Assembly (NCBI GenBank): GCA_025201805.1
Contig: MU619404.1
Coordinates: 13,476-39,521 of the forward strand
DNA: 26,046 nucleotides
Source of the DNA: Parasitella parasitica
Taxonomy: Eukaryota > Mucoromycota > Mucoromycetes > Mucorales > Mucoraceae
Reading direction: 5' to 3'
Every line of letters starts with the position of its first letter. The stretch's first letter is position 1. The notes beneath the pieces are model-generated. The model saw only the letters and a program-made list of their open reading frames with translations. It had not been told where the DNA came from and searched no databases. The position numbers and the translations under genes are program-made. This document shows positions 10,794-20,414 of the stretch, piece after piece.

Positions 10794-11177
10794 TCAGCAT
10801 AGGTAAATTTCATGAAAAGTAGTTAATTTAAACACTGCGTCCCAAAATGCTATGAAACTTGATTGGAACCTGTTGGAAATTGACAATAGAAGATGATGAA
10901 GGATGCTCTTTTCCTTAAAAAGATCTACTTGACTCTCAAAAGAGCTGCAACCGGCTATGGTAAAATATTGTTTAAGAAAGTATCTATGGGTTTCCTGAGA
11001 ATATGCTAGCAAAATATCTTCGTGTAAGATTTCATTGCTTGAATATGTAGAAAGCATATGCATACCATATATAAGATCATGAATAAAATACGATGGTAAT
11101 ACACAAACGTGCGTTATTCTATAACGCATGTTTGTCCTTATGCATTTTATAGGAAAAATCATACTATGGCCCATCAT
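10794..11177 (-). other. Orphan ORF, 127 codons, no recognisable domain
   Basis: An uninterrupted minus-strand frame of 127 residues begins MMGHSMIFPIK and ends with HEIYLC. It is rich in Ile, His, Tyr and Cys, with no domain I recognise, no clear signal peptide and no introns. In DNA this AT-rich an ORF of this length is uncommon but possible by chance. A hairpin (11103-11135) lies inside its 5' part. I cannot tell a lineage-specific gene from a chance ORF. Confidence 0.2.
11103..11135. repeat. 33-nt hairpin, 15-bp arms and 3-nt loop
   Basis: ACAAACGTGCGTTAT (11103-11117), loop TCT, then ATAACGCATGTTTGT (11121-11135). The arms match at 14 of 15 positions. The one mismatch becomes a G-U pair if the plus strand is transcribed, so the RNA stem would be fully paired. 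No T-run follows it, so a Pol III or bacterial-type terminator role is not suggested. Confidence 0.8.
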
Positions 11178-11728
11178 CTACTATTAAGAAATAAATCTCA
11201 AAACGCTTTTACTGGGATCGATAACAACACATTATGTAGCAACAAAATATACATAATCGTAATGAAATGATAACTTCATTGCCATATCATTATATATCCT
11301 CTGTGTTGAAATCTATGCCATGCTTTGATGTTTTACTCCTCACATGAGTTTATGCGAATTTGATATCGGGTAATAGGATTGATGATGATCAATAATTAGT
11401 GTTATGTCAAAAGTCTGATTAAATAAATCTGTCAAAGAATTACACTTTTATTCAGAATACATCTCTCGATGTATTATATACACATTCATTACACTAAGGT
11501 TCTACTGCCTAATTGCATAATGTAAATCATGAGTACCATTATTTACTGTAAGAACCTGGGACTGATGTTAGACCCTGATGTGAGACCTTGCCATGTTATT
11601 TATATAACAATTAGGATGCAATCCTTCCAATTTCAAGCTTCATCAACATCAGTAAATTATCATACTAACAAATATTTTAGCATACATCCTAGTAAAAATA
11701 TCTTACCAGCCAAAAAAGGTAAAATATA

Positions 11729-11905
11729 TCACGTGACAAAAAATTGCAAAATCCGACACCAAAAACGTGAACGTATTTTTTGCAGATAACTTTTGATAGA
11801 GACATCGTCCAGTGGAGACCAAGTTATGCTCAGATAGCGATGATTATGCCTGACTTGATGGCGCATAAGACAGGCTTTGATTTGCTCTTTATCACAGCCT
11901 ATCAT
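11729..11905 (-). other. Orphan ORF, 58 codons, in a locally G+C-richer patch
   Basis: The minus-strand frame starts at ATG 11905-11903 and stops at TGA 11731-11729. It includes MIGCDKEQIKACLMRHQ and, further on, YLSITWSPLDDVSIKSYL. The first 35 codons coincide with a patch of higher G+C than the flanks, a weak sign of present or former coding. A stop codon lies two codons before the ATG. No family was recognised. It could be a gene relic. Confidence 0.2.
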
Positions 11906-12533
11906 TGATTATATGCAATTCTGATATGTTAATTTGTGATATCATCTAATAATTTTATAGATGTCAATAAAAATATGAAAGCCAATGTTGTTGCAAGATA
12001 GCGCCAAGTCAACGCCAAGTTTTCCAAGTTTGATCTCGGTGTTACAAATGCTCTTGTTGTTGAACTTTGAAGAAATGTTGAATTTTCCAACATAGCTTTT
12101 GATGACGAGTAGTGACAGCAATAGAAAACTGGGTAACACCCTATTTTCCATAAATCATATTTCTTCTTTAGGTTCCCCCCAATCTCTTTGTGCCCTGCAG
12201 GATTATAATTCTTGTAATTTTTATTTAAGCTTTTCACTTCTCTATTTTTTTTTTATTGGTTTGCGACGTACGTTGGCTTTCCGACTTTGAATAATATGTA
12301 TTCTATATTTTTTTTTCGAAGTTATTTCGAGGCCGAACCTGAAAAGATCGTAATAATATACTTTAGAAGCATGAAACATAGCATATATATGAAGTATCCT
12401 ACAGTATATTATTAGTTTTATGGAAATCGGAATGTTTGATTGAGTCGGATTTGACATATCGTATCGGCACCGACATGGTGTGGTTTTACCGTTATTTCTG
12501 CAAAGTGAAAAAGGTTTTATTTATCAGACGGGA

Positions 12534-13435
12534 TCACTGCAGATCTTCTATTTCCTTTTGAAGTGCTTTGATTTCTGTTTCTTTCTTGACGACTTCATCT
12601 ATAGCTTTTTTTAAAGCCGCTATGGAGTGATTATACATGTTATCAAATTGATTGATTATTAAGCTTGTAGGTGACATGTTAGCTAATAAAATGTTGCTAA
12701 TGCAAAATACTAGCTGTTGAGATATTCATAAAATTCGAAACTAAAGAGTCGGTCATACCTAGATTGGTCTAATAATTTGTATGGAGAGTTTGACATGAAA
12801 TTTTTATATCCAAGTGTACTTTCAGCCATGTTGGAGATTTCGATCGGCAGTTTCGTATCTGGGGATTTCATGTCCCAAAAAGCAAACTCGTAAGTTTGTG
12901 TTGATTTGTCAGTGAGCTCATTAAGCTTCGATGCTATGATTGCAAAGCAACCATGTGGTATATTTTTAGAGTATGATTGCATCCATAATTCATCTCGTAG
13001 CGAAATCGATACACTTGTTTGTCTTCTAAACTTGAAATAGCCTACTATTGATGAGAGGTCTTTTTGTTGCGTCTGGACAAGGTTCTTGTTGATGTTTCCT
13101 TGGTCGTCGTATGGTTTTTCTTTTAGTATCTGGAACCCATGGATAACTAAATACGTTTTAGTAAGTTAGCAAGAGTTGTATGAACACCAATCACAAGCTT
13201 ACTGATAAAATCTTCTCGTTTTTCATACGCTTGCTCAGAGGAATCATCGTTTGTTAGCGTTGATTTGTAAGACAAAACACCTAAAAAGAAGCCTTCCTAG
13301 TACGTCAAAGGATGGTTGTTAATAAACGCAGAGTGGGCTTGCTAAAATTACACACACAATGTCAGTCTGTGAATTTGCACACTCGTAAAGTAAGGACGAT
13401 AACGCAGTTCCGCCTATACGAACAGAATAGGCCAT
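12534..13435 (-). CDS. Abraxas-like MPN(-) scaffold protein (BRISC/BRCA1-A type)
   Basis: In animals and plants, Abraxas proteins are catalytically dead MPN partners that bind and activate the K63-specific deubiquitinase BRCC36. Exons on the minus strand: 13435-13352, 13296-13203, 13146-12759 and 12696-12534, giving 242 residues. The N-terminal MPN part begins MAYSVRIGGTALSSLLYE and has EGFFLGVLSYKS. The hallmark block is SIVGYFKFRRQTSVSISLRD, then ELW, matching the family's VIGWYKFRR...F-R-E pattern. It is followed by FAIIASKLNE, TYEFAFWDMK and LPIEISNMAESTLGYKNF. The C-terminus is a coiled coil (AALKKAIDEVVKKETEIKAL, then QKEIEDLQ), the region that pairs with BRCC36 in the family. No JAMM metal ligands are seen, as expected. 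It is shorter than human ABRAXAS1/2 (about 410), lacking a long C-terminal tail and any SPxF motif. The first donor is ambiguous (GTGTGTGTAATT); I chose GTAATT. The gene lies 153 bp downstream of the MEF2-type gene in tandem. Confidence 0.8.
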
Positions 13436-13588
13436 CGTTTAAGGAAAAGAGACGAAAGTTTATTCAGTGAGTGCAATTTATGCTTTGTGAGAGAAAAAAG
13501 GGACGTAGTAAAAGGAGAGGGAAAGGGATAAAAATATATTACAAACGGAGAGTATGTTTTGAGATTGAATCTATATGATTTTGATTTT

Positions 13589-15052
13589 TCATGTCTCAAC
13601 TTTAAGCTTCTTGGATGTAGGAGCATGCTCAGCATAAGAATATGTTCTCTTTTCTCCTCCTCCTCCTCCTCCTCCTCCATTAGATTCAGGCCGCACACTC
13701 AGAGGCGACGAACGATAATCCCTTGCGTTGGATGGCCAGTGAAATGCACCTGGATTTGTGGGTGTGGCAGAAAAATTCAGAGGGCTAGGCAGCTCGTTTT
13801 GTTGATAGAATTCAGGATAGAAAGTGGACGGTGAGGGCAGGTTTTGAGCAAATTGAGACGGTAATGCGGAAGGTGGGCCGACAGCAGTGGCAGCAGAGCG
13901 ATTCGATTGCAACTACAAAGAAACGTTATTATTGTACAATTTAAAACCATTATATTATTTTTACCTGCTGTTGCTGCTGTTGCTGCTGTTGCTGCTGTTG
14001 CTGCTGTTGCTGCTGTTGCTGTAGTTCCTGTGATTGCTGCTGTTGCTGCTGTTGCTGTGGTTGCTGTGGTTGCTGTTGTTGCTGTGGCTGTCGAGGTTGT
14101 TGCTGGGAGCTTTGGTCAGCATGGTAATTGGTTGGTTCAGGGCTTTCATTTGGAATTTGTACTCGAAGATTTGGTCTTTTTGCTGCATCATTTTTACCGT
14201 CGAATTCAGAAGAAGGAGAGGAGATGGGCATAGAAGGAGGAGGCATAGAGTTTTCTTTCGTTGATAAATGATGCAGAGGTGCAGGCTGAACATACATTGG
14301 CTGAGGTGGAGAGGGATAAGTCATTGCGTTGTGTCCTTGGATGACAACTTGTTGCGGCGGAGGAGGAAGCGGAGCATACATTATCGGCCGTTGATGTTGA
14401 GGATGTTGCTGTGGTGCATAGTTTGGCTATGCACCTTAAATGTGAGTGAATTTTACCATCGGATCAAATCAGTGTCTTACCATATTATAGACTGGATACA
14501 TTTCATAAGGTGGCATTTGGCGGTGGGCCATATTTGGATCTGCTGTTGAAGTATGATAGTCCATTACCGGCGCAGCATTCGGCTGATACTGTTGAGATTG
14601 AACAATTTGATATGAATCCCTTTCGTCCGCATCAGATAAATCGTGAGAGTTATCATCATCGCCTTTCTCGCTTGCATTGATAAACTAGGAAAGGGTTAGC
14701 TGAAAAGCATTATGCAGAGCAAATAAAACAAAGGCACATACATCATCATTGGATTTACTTTCATATGGTTCATCGTACTAAAATAGATCTTTAGTTGATA
14801 AAATGGATAAACGGCTACATCATTTTACACACTAACCTCCGTGTATCTCATCAACACTTTATCAATGTCATTGCTAGCGTATTGAACAAGCTTGTTGTTT
14901 GAGTTGTTTAGGATGATTAATGCAATTTCACAGTTGCAGAGAACACTCAGTTCGTAGGCTTTCTTCATAAGGCCATGCTTTCTCTTTAAAAATGTAACCT
15001 GTCTGTTACGGTCATCTGTAATAGGTTGGATTCTGATCTTTTTGCGTCCCAT
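13589..15052 (-). CDS. MEF2: MEF2-type (type II) MADS-box transcription factor
   Basis: Sequence-specific DNA-binding regulator binding A/T-rich CArG-like sites as a dimer; the fungal relatives are Rlm1/Smp1. Exons on the minus strand: 15052-14837, 14777-14742, 14684-14481, 14426-13965 and 13912-13589, giving 413 residues. The MADS box (1-58) begins [20 protein letters not shown], then [20 protein letters not shown]. The MEF2 extension (about 59-86) includes [19 protein letters not shown] and, across the first splice, YDEPYES. Both are close to animal MEF2. The rest is low complexity: acidic linker, Tyr/Pro/Gln-rich activation-like region and a polyQ segment of about 19 residues ending exon 4. 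The C-terminal exon has Ser/Pro-rich sequence, a run of eight Gly and a basic end (TSKKLKVET). All internal exons are in phase 0. In yeasts such factors act downstream of cell-wall or stress MAP kinases, but that role is not shown by this sequence. Confidence 0.93.
13965..14018 (-). repeat. Six perfect 9-bp repeats (CAACAGCAG) coding polyQ
   Basis: On the plus strand CTGCTGTTG is repeated six times without change. On the coding strand this is CAA-CAG-CAG, encoding 18 Gln. The tract abuts the exon 4 donor site of the MEF2-type gene: the last CAG is followed directly by GTAAAA. More irregular CAG/CAA codons continue to about 14103. Confidence 0.9.
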
Positions 15053-15144
15053 GGTTTGTTATTAAGGATGAGGGTATATCTACAAAAATAATTAGCAATT
15101 GTCCCCCCAAGACTATATATACATCTACCTTTGGTTTTATGTTG

Positions 15145-15197
15145 NNNNNNNNNNNNNNNNNNNNNNNNNNNNNNNNNNNNNNNNNNNNNNNNNNNNN
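15145..15197. other. Assembly gap (53 N)
   Basis: A run of N sits between the start of the MEF2-type gene and the end of the methyltransferase gene. It falls in the MEF2 promoter/5' UTR. The true length of the missing sequence is unknown. Confidence 0.99.
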
Positions 15198-15296
15198 GGA
15201 AATAGTAACAACGTTATAAATAGTAACGGTCTAATGTATATACATGCTTTATTGGTCGTCTATTTTTAGCTCAAGGCATGCACTTGTTAGGACATG

Positions 15297-16223
15297 TTAC
15301 GACAGGTTGAGGCGATTCAAATCAGACATGATGATGGCTCCAGCAGTAGCCACATTGAGTGATTCAACCGACGAATCCATTGGAAGAGATACTCGCAATT
15401 CCTTGGCGAGCGCATTGTCCACGCCATGGTGTTCTGAACTAAGAATTAATGCCATCTTCTTGATTGGCAATGACTTTGGTTGATTCCAAAACCATACTCC
15501 TGTTCCTGGTAATGGTGTGGAGTGATTTTCTGGCGACCAAATCTCAGCATTTCGTCTTTTTGATGGCAACATGTCTGCTACAATGGGTGTAAATCCATGC
15601 TTTTTCAATTGAGCCAGTAGCTTGTGCGCAGGAATAGCAACATGGGGCCAAGTTAGAGTCAAGCCTCTACTTGCCCGAACGCATTTATCATTGAGCAGAT
15701 CACATGAGTGATGCGTGATTAAGCCTGATTGCCATCCTAATGCCTTTGCTGTTCTTACAAGTGTGCCTATGTTTCCGGGATCAGATATTTTATCAAGCAC
15801 CAAGATGTGATCATTATCGAAAATCTTTGGGTCATCTTCACTGTATTGAGGGACTATGGCTTCCGCAAAGACTTCATGATTACCAGGCTTAGAAGCCGTG
15901 CCTAATATCCGTCTTGCCAAATTGATATCGCTCGCATAGTAGTTTTGAGCTGGGAACTGCTCTGGATGTTGAATTACTTGCAGAGCGGGGGATTTAATGT
16001 CTGTTTCTGCCTCTAGTTCTTTCTTGGCGGTCACTATCAATGATTTGAACTTGATGCCTTGGTCGCGCAATTCCTTCAAGGTTTTGTAGCCTTGCACTAC
16101 GACAGTGCCCTGGTCCAGTCTGTATTGCTTCTTTTCTCTTAGGGCAATAAAGTGCTTTGCGTGAATAATTTGTTGGCTTTTGAGTCGATAGAACAGGCGT
16201 GGTAATTGATATGTGCTGGACAT
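15297..16223 (-). CDS. SpoU/TrmH-family RNA 2'-O-methyltransferase, probably mitochondrial
   Basis: AdoMet-dependent enzyme methylating a ribose 2'-OH in rRNA or tRNA. It is a single exon of 308 residues. The three SPOUT motifs are present: motif 1 DPGNIGTLVRTAKALG (148-163), motif 2 ILSSEHHGV (260-268) and motif 3 SLPMDSSVESLNVATAGA (279-296). These form the trefoil-knot cofactor site. The N-terminal part (about 17-60) has the substrate-binding layout of this family, but the usual EG is QG here (VVVQGYKTLKEL). The overall layout resembles mitochondrial 16S/21S rRNA methyltransferases of the MRM3/RNMTL1 group more than yeast Mrm1, so a mitochondrial rRNA target is likely but inferred. The first residues (MSSTYQLPRLFYRLKS) could be a short targeting sequence. 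The start codon is the first ATG in the frame. The exact target nucleotide cannot be told. Confidence 0.87.
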   Translation of the reverse strand: MSSTYQLPRLFYRLKSQQIIHAKHFIALREKKQYRLDQGTVVVQGYKTLKELRDQGIKFKSLIVTAKKELEAETDIKSPALQVIQHPEQFPAQNYYASDINLARRILGTASKPGNHEVFAEAIVPQYSEDDPKIFDNDHILVLDKISDPGNIGTLVRTAKALGWQSGLITHHSCDLLNDKCVRASRGLTLTWPHVAIPAHKLLAQLKKHGFTPIVADMLPSKRRNAEIWSPENHSTPLPGTGVWFWNQPKSLPIKKMALILSSEHHGVDNALAKELRVSLPMDSSVESLNVATAGAIIMSDLNRLNLS

Positions 16224-17520
16224 GAGGGAGGCGCTCTTTTATGTATATATATATTATTATTCAAGGAGTACAGTAAGAAACAACGTTGACGGAAAGTTCA
16301 AAAAGCAAATTTTTTACCTGGTTGTTTTTGGGATTCAAATTCATTTGGTTTGCCGTAATGTAACCCTGTTGCTGTCAAATGCTAATGCTACCTGTCCTTG
16401 TCCTGTGAGACGACACACACTGCATCTCGACATGTATTTGAAGATATCTATGAGCTCTTGTAATCATAGATTGATTGGTATCGAGACAATTTTTTTTGTA
16501 TGTGTCGAGGGCAGTTTTTCCCTCCTGTAAACAAGTTTTTACGGGTAACTCCTTTCTTTGCCATATTATCATTAAACATCACTCTTTGCCGTCAGCCCTG
16601 TCTTTTCGCCAAATCACACATAGCAATTGACGCAAACACTAATCTATTTTCATTGAATTAGTAGCACGTTGTGGAATAAAGTTTACAAAACGTTTCATTG
16701 GCAACAATTAACCCAGTTGCTGTACAATATTGCTCAATTCAATATATAACACGCTGAAATTTCCATGTGGACACTGCAGCGGCAAGTAAAAGAACACGTG
16801 TGAGCTGTAATTCTTGTTGTGCAGTAGAGCCTCATTATCATGCAAAGATTTGTAAGGTTGACTACTTGGGCTTTGGGCTGTTGTTTATTTTGATGTATGC
16901 TTGCATTTGCGTGAGAAGTGTTTGTACTCTGCATACGTACTGCAACGTGGTACCTTGCTATTACTTCAACAGATATATTATATAACATACTGTACATAAC
17001 ACAACAATAGCGTGGAAATGGAACGACCACTTGACATTTGGTCGACGGAAGCGCCAAGTGATGGTAGGGTTACCTCCTTGCTTTCAAAGAATTTCTTTCA
17101 AGTCTACAGATAAACACAGTAACTCTGATTTATATCAAAGCTACTTTATCATTTAAGGTTTTTCACAAAAAGTGTGCCAAACATGTTATAACTTCCTATT
17201 ATTACTATCTTGATACAGGGATTAATTTTAGTGCATTACGCAAAAGAATATTCGGCTCAGCATTTATTTACGCTGTATTTAATGTAGTCATCCCTTACAC
17301 AACAAACAAAATGATACAAATGGAGCTAGAAGAATAACATTGAATGTTGTTTTCTCGACTGAAACATGAATTCGCGGATATCAAGTACATTTGCAAGACC
17401 AGCAAACTTACTCTGGCTTGAAAAACAGTCGTTTTGTGTGGCTTTACTTGGCATTAAAAAGCAAATAAGAGCTCTGGTAGTTATTTAGCAAGAAAGCTTG
17501 TCAAAAGTACATTAATCGCC
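16224..17520. other. Divergent intergenic region between methyltransferase and JMJD4-like genes
   Basis: 1.3 kb between two start codons. It should hold both promoters, but I see no strong TATA/CCAAT pair. A TATATATA run at 16243-16252 lies just upstream of the methyltransferase ATG. No ORF in it looks real, and no tRNA-like cloverleaf was found. Confidence 0.5.
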
Positions 17521-18786
17521 ATGGCAGGGCCAGAATCCAGCGAACTTGAAATACCTTTCTATGATATACCGCCGACTTACAAAGAATTTTTAAAGAACCA
17601 TCTCATCCCTAATAAGCCTTGTATCATAGGCCCTCGTTTTACTAGTTCCTGGAAAGCAAACAAAGAATGGATTGTGCCAACAACTGACAGTGCCGTGGAC
17701 AACAAGACACTAGCACCGGCATATAAACCCAATTATGATTATTTATGTCAGCAATATGGTACTGCTCAGGGTCTAGTTGCGCGGTGCGATAGGCGCTACT
17801 TTACAGATCAAGAACGCATAGAAATGTCCTTTGCTGATTTCTGTAAAAAATGGGAGCAGGATGACGGGAAACCTTCTCAGGATTATCTTAAAGATTTACA
17901 TTTGCAAAAAATCTTTCCTGGTGAAGAGTTCTATGGTGTGTCAGACTTATTTGAAGGTTTGTCTGAATCCATTTATTGATACATGACATTTGCACGTCTT
18001 AAGTAAGATCTATTTGTAGATGATTGGCTTAATGAATACTGGCTTCAGCAAAAAGAACGAGACGACTACAGATTTGCTTATTTTGGTGGCCATACAACAT
18101 TTACACCATTTCATGCTGATGTCTACAGATCTTATTCTTGGTCCAGCAACATTTGTGGCATAAAGAAGTGGACCTTATTTCCACCTGGACAAGAAGATTT
18201 ATACAAAGACAAATTCGGCAACTCTGTGTACGATGTGCGAGATGTGGATCCTACACAATTTACAAAGTTTGATCAAGCTAGAAAAATAGAAATATACCAG
18301 AAAGATGGCGAAACTGTTTTTGTTCCTTCAAATTGGTTTCATCAAGTCGAAAATATAGGCGCTGCTATTTCAATCAATCACAATTGGATTAATGCAAGTA
18401 ATATTATGTTGACGTATGAATCTCTGCGAAAGGACTGGAATGATTGCAAGCATGCTATTAACGATTTGGAGGATATTTTATCACCTGTGGAATTTTTACA
18501 GTCATCCCAGAGACTATTACTAGCACATAGCGGTTGGGATTGGCAGATATTCTTGAATATGATGGCACATGTGGTGGCAAACAGAATTAAAGAGCCAAAT
18601 GTGCCTGAGCATCAACCTGATTTAGTATGGCAAATAGATCGTATAAAAGACGTCTTGAAGCAGTGGGAAAGCGATGAATCTCAATTACTAGACTATTTTA
18701 AAGATAACAATTTAATTGGAGTTTATTCACAACTTTGTTCCAACATAGACATCATCAAACAGAAGTTTGCAATTTCAAAAGCATAA
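17521..18786 (+). CDS. JMJD4: JMJD4-like JmjC 2-oxoglutarate dioxygenase
   Basis: JmjC hydroxylase. Animal JMJD4 hydroxylates a Lys in the NIKS motif of translation release factor eRF1 and promotes termination. Exons 17521-17956 and 18020-18786 are joined by a 63-nt intron with GTTTGT donor, giving 400 residues. The N-terminus (IPFYDIPPTYKEFLKNHLIP, then NKPCIIGP) is the typical entry to this JmjC subgroup. Iron ligands are visible as H177-x-D179 (FTPFHADVYRSYSW) and H253 (VFVPSNWFHQVENIG). Lys195 in CGIKKWTLFPPG fits the 2-oxoglutarate-binding Lys. A helical C-terminal region follows (about 290-400). All catalytic residues are intact, so it is probably active. The start codon has a good context (GCCATGGCA). 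Orthology to JMJD4, as opposed to JMJD6-type enzymes, rests on the GGHTTFTPFHADVY and VPSNWFHQVEN segments and on length. Confidence 0.88.
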
Positions 18787-19108
18787 AGAAGAAGACTAAT
18801 TGAATATACTAATATCAGTCCATACATAACTTTAATGCAGCTGATTGACTACTGTTTCTTGTAGCACGGATATCGATCCATGATGATCTTATGCTCATTA
18901 TGGACTCTAAAGGTCTGATAAAGTCTAAATCTGCCCATTGTTTTTGATGGCTAATAATCCGCTGGGACAATGTTCCAGATAGACCTATTTTCAAAAATTT
19001 TAACTGGCAAGGTTTCTAATTCATTCAAGAGATCTTTTAGATTGAGCAGGTTCTCTTGAAATTATCCTTTTTCTTCCCTGAATTCTATTATACTTTACAA
19101 ATATACCA
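18787..19108. other. Spacer between JMJD4-like and RGS genes
   Basis: 322 bp between a stop and the next start codon in the same direction. It should contain the 3' UTR of the JMJD4-like gene and the RGS promoter. I see no gene, repeat or clear TATA box in it. Confidence 0.5.
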
Positions 19109-20281
19109 ATGACGAAAAAACTAAGACCTTCACATACAAGTCAAGCGAGTGGAAGTTCCACAATCGGGTCTAATGAGATCCACTTGTCAACAAGAACAAG
19201 GAAATCAATTAGCAAGTCAAGACGTTCATCTGCTGTTGAAGAAAATCCATCGTCTAGGAGAACCAGTGTAGCTGCTGCCCTGAGCTTATTATCTTTGCCT
19301 TCTTTTAATGAGCAATTGAACGTTGCTCAGGTCTCGGATGCACTCGACGTCCATGCTATGTACAAGATTAAAATCAGCAGATCGCATCAAAAACTGGAAT
19401 ACTTTTTCGGTGAACCAACGCCTGTTGATGTTTGCATCAGGGAAATCGACAAGGAGGGTCTCAAAGCTATGCTTGAATCCAAAGTCCCTTTGTGCTATTT
19501 TCTGTATCATTTGTTGAATGAATATAGCTCTGAAAATTTGGTAAGAGAAACATGACCGCGGTCATATATGTCTTTCTCTAACAAATCAACAAAATAGTTT
19601 TTCTTCTTAGAAGTCGAGCAATTTGAGAATCATATAAAGAAATCATCAAAGAAACACAAAGAAATAGCTCAGCGTATTTACGATACCTACATGTCAAGCA
19701 ATTCGTATTTAGAAATCAATCTGGATGATAGAGTCAAGCGAAGCATTGTAGATCAAATGAATGCTAACAATGATGGGATCTACAGTCGCATATTTAGTGA
19801 GGCTCAAGCATCTGTCTATGTTTTACTAGAATCAAGCTTTGTGCGATTCGTACACACATCCACTTATCACGATATGGTAGACACTTGTGGTCGATTGAAC
19901 ATATATTATGATGATGCGACTACAAGCATTGCTTTAAATTACTTGACTCAGTATCTCCGTGATCAGCACGATATAGGCCTGATGTACAGCTCAGATCATA
20001 GTCCTTTAGGCAATAGTCTGAAGGATATGAATAGGCAACATCACAGATTGACAAAGGCTATACTGAGGGGATTTATCGAGGACTTGTTTGATGTAGATTA
20101 CTTTAGCTTAATTTCGTCATCTGCTTCATCTGCTTCATCTGCTTCATCTGCTTCATCTGCTTCGTCTGTTTCATCTGCGTCTTCTTGTTCCTCAACAAAA
20201 TCATTGCATCCACCATCGACAATCAAAAGAATCCACAGAAAGAAGGTGGCTGCTTGTAGAAAGCTGTCGACTCATTTGTAA
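19109..20281 (+). CDS. RGS-domain protein (G-protein signalling regulator)
   Basis: RGS domains bind Galpha-GTP and speed GTP hydrolysis, switching off heterotrimeric G-protein signalling. Exons 19109-19540 and 19598-20281 give 371 residues. The N-terminus is Ser/Arg-rich and disordered (1-60). A short conserved block follows (about 93-125: KLEYFFGEPTPVDVCIREID, then KEGLKAMLESKVP). The RGS fold spans about 125-236: PLCYFLYHLLNEYSSENLFF, then FLEVEQFE, further RIFSEAQASVYVLLESSFVR and FVHTSTYHDMV. The splice site falls exactly inside the first RGS block (SSENL|FFFLEVE), which confirms the intron. The C-terminus carries a Ser-Ser-Ala repeat and a basic end (TIKRIHRKKVAACRKL). It has no DEP domain and no transmembrane segments, unlike Sst2-type and Rax1-type fungal RGS proteins. 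The partner Galpha is unknown. A polyadenylation signal AATAAA lies at 20290-20295. Confidence 0.82.
19552..19565. repeat. 14-bp perfect palindrome inside the RGS intron
   Basis: ATGACCGCGGTCAT is identical to its reverse complement and lies 11 nt after the donor site of a 57-nt intron. It is unusually GC-rich for the surroundings and would place the donor near a short RNA stem, though with no loop the stem would need to open at its tip. Confidence 0.85.
20117..20179 (+). repeat. Seven 9-bp repeats (TCATCTGCT) coding Ser-Ser-Ala
   Basis: Five perfect units (20117-20161) are followed by two variants (TCGTCTGTT, TCATCTGCG). The DNA-level identity indicates recent slippage expansion. The encoded SSA repeats lie C-terminal to the RGS domain. 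Confidence 0.9.
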
Positions 20282-20358
20282 ATATGATCAATAAAGTATA
20301 CCCTCTTGAGAAAATGCTTTACTTATGTTTAACAAGTTGTATACAATGTACAATATAA

Positions 20359-20360
<2 letters not shown>

Positions 20361-20414
<54 letters not shown>
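20361..20414. repeat. Poly-T tract of 54 bp
   Basis: An uninterrupted run of T in the 239-bp spacer between the convergent RGS and CDC50 genes. Read from the minus strand it is poly-A. It falls downstream of both polyadenylation signals (AATAAA 20290-20295 plus strand; 20470-20465 minus strand). The length may be imprecise in the assembly. Confidence 0.9.

Noticed and set aside
11380-11418. Possible box C/D snoRNA (TGATGAT ... CTGA)
   Set aside because: The C- and D-like boxes are only about 30 nt apart and no terminal stem can be formed from the flanks. The motifs are frequent in AT-rich DNA.
11942-12237. Two overlapping minus-strand ORFs (about 69 and 102 codons) with a faint resemblance to extracellular beta-rich fungal proteins
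   Set aside because: Both frames are equally plausible and mutually exclusive, neither shows a domain, and no splice sites extend them.
13907-14233. Plus-strand ORF rich in Ala and Val
   Set aside because: It is the antisense shadow of the CAG/CAA repeat in the MEF2-type gene.
16329-16345. tRNA B-box-like sequence (GGGATTCAAATTC)
   Set aside because: There is no A box at the right distance upstream and no acceptor stem, so no cloverleaf can be drawn.
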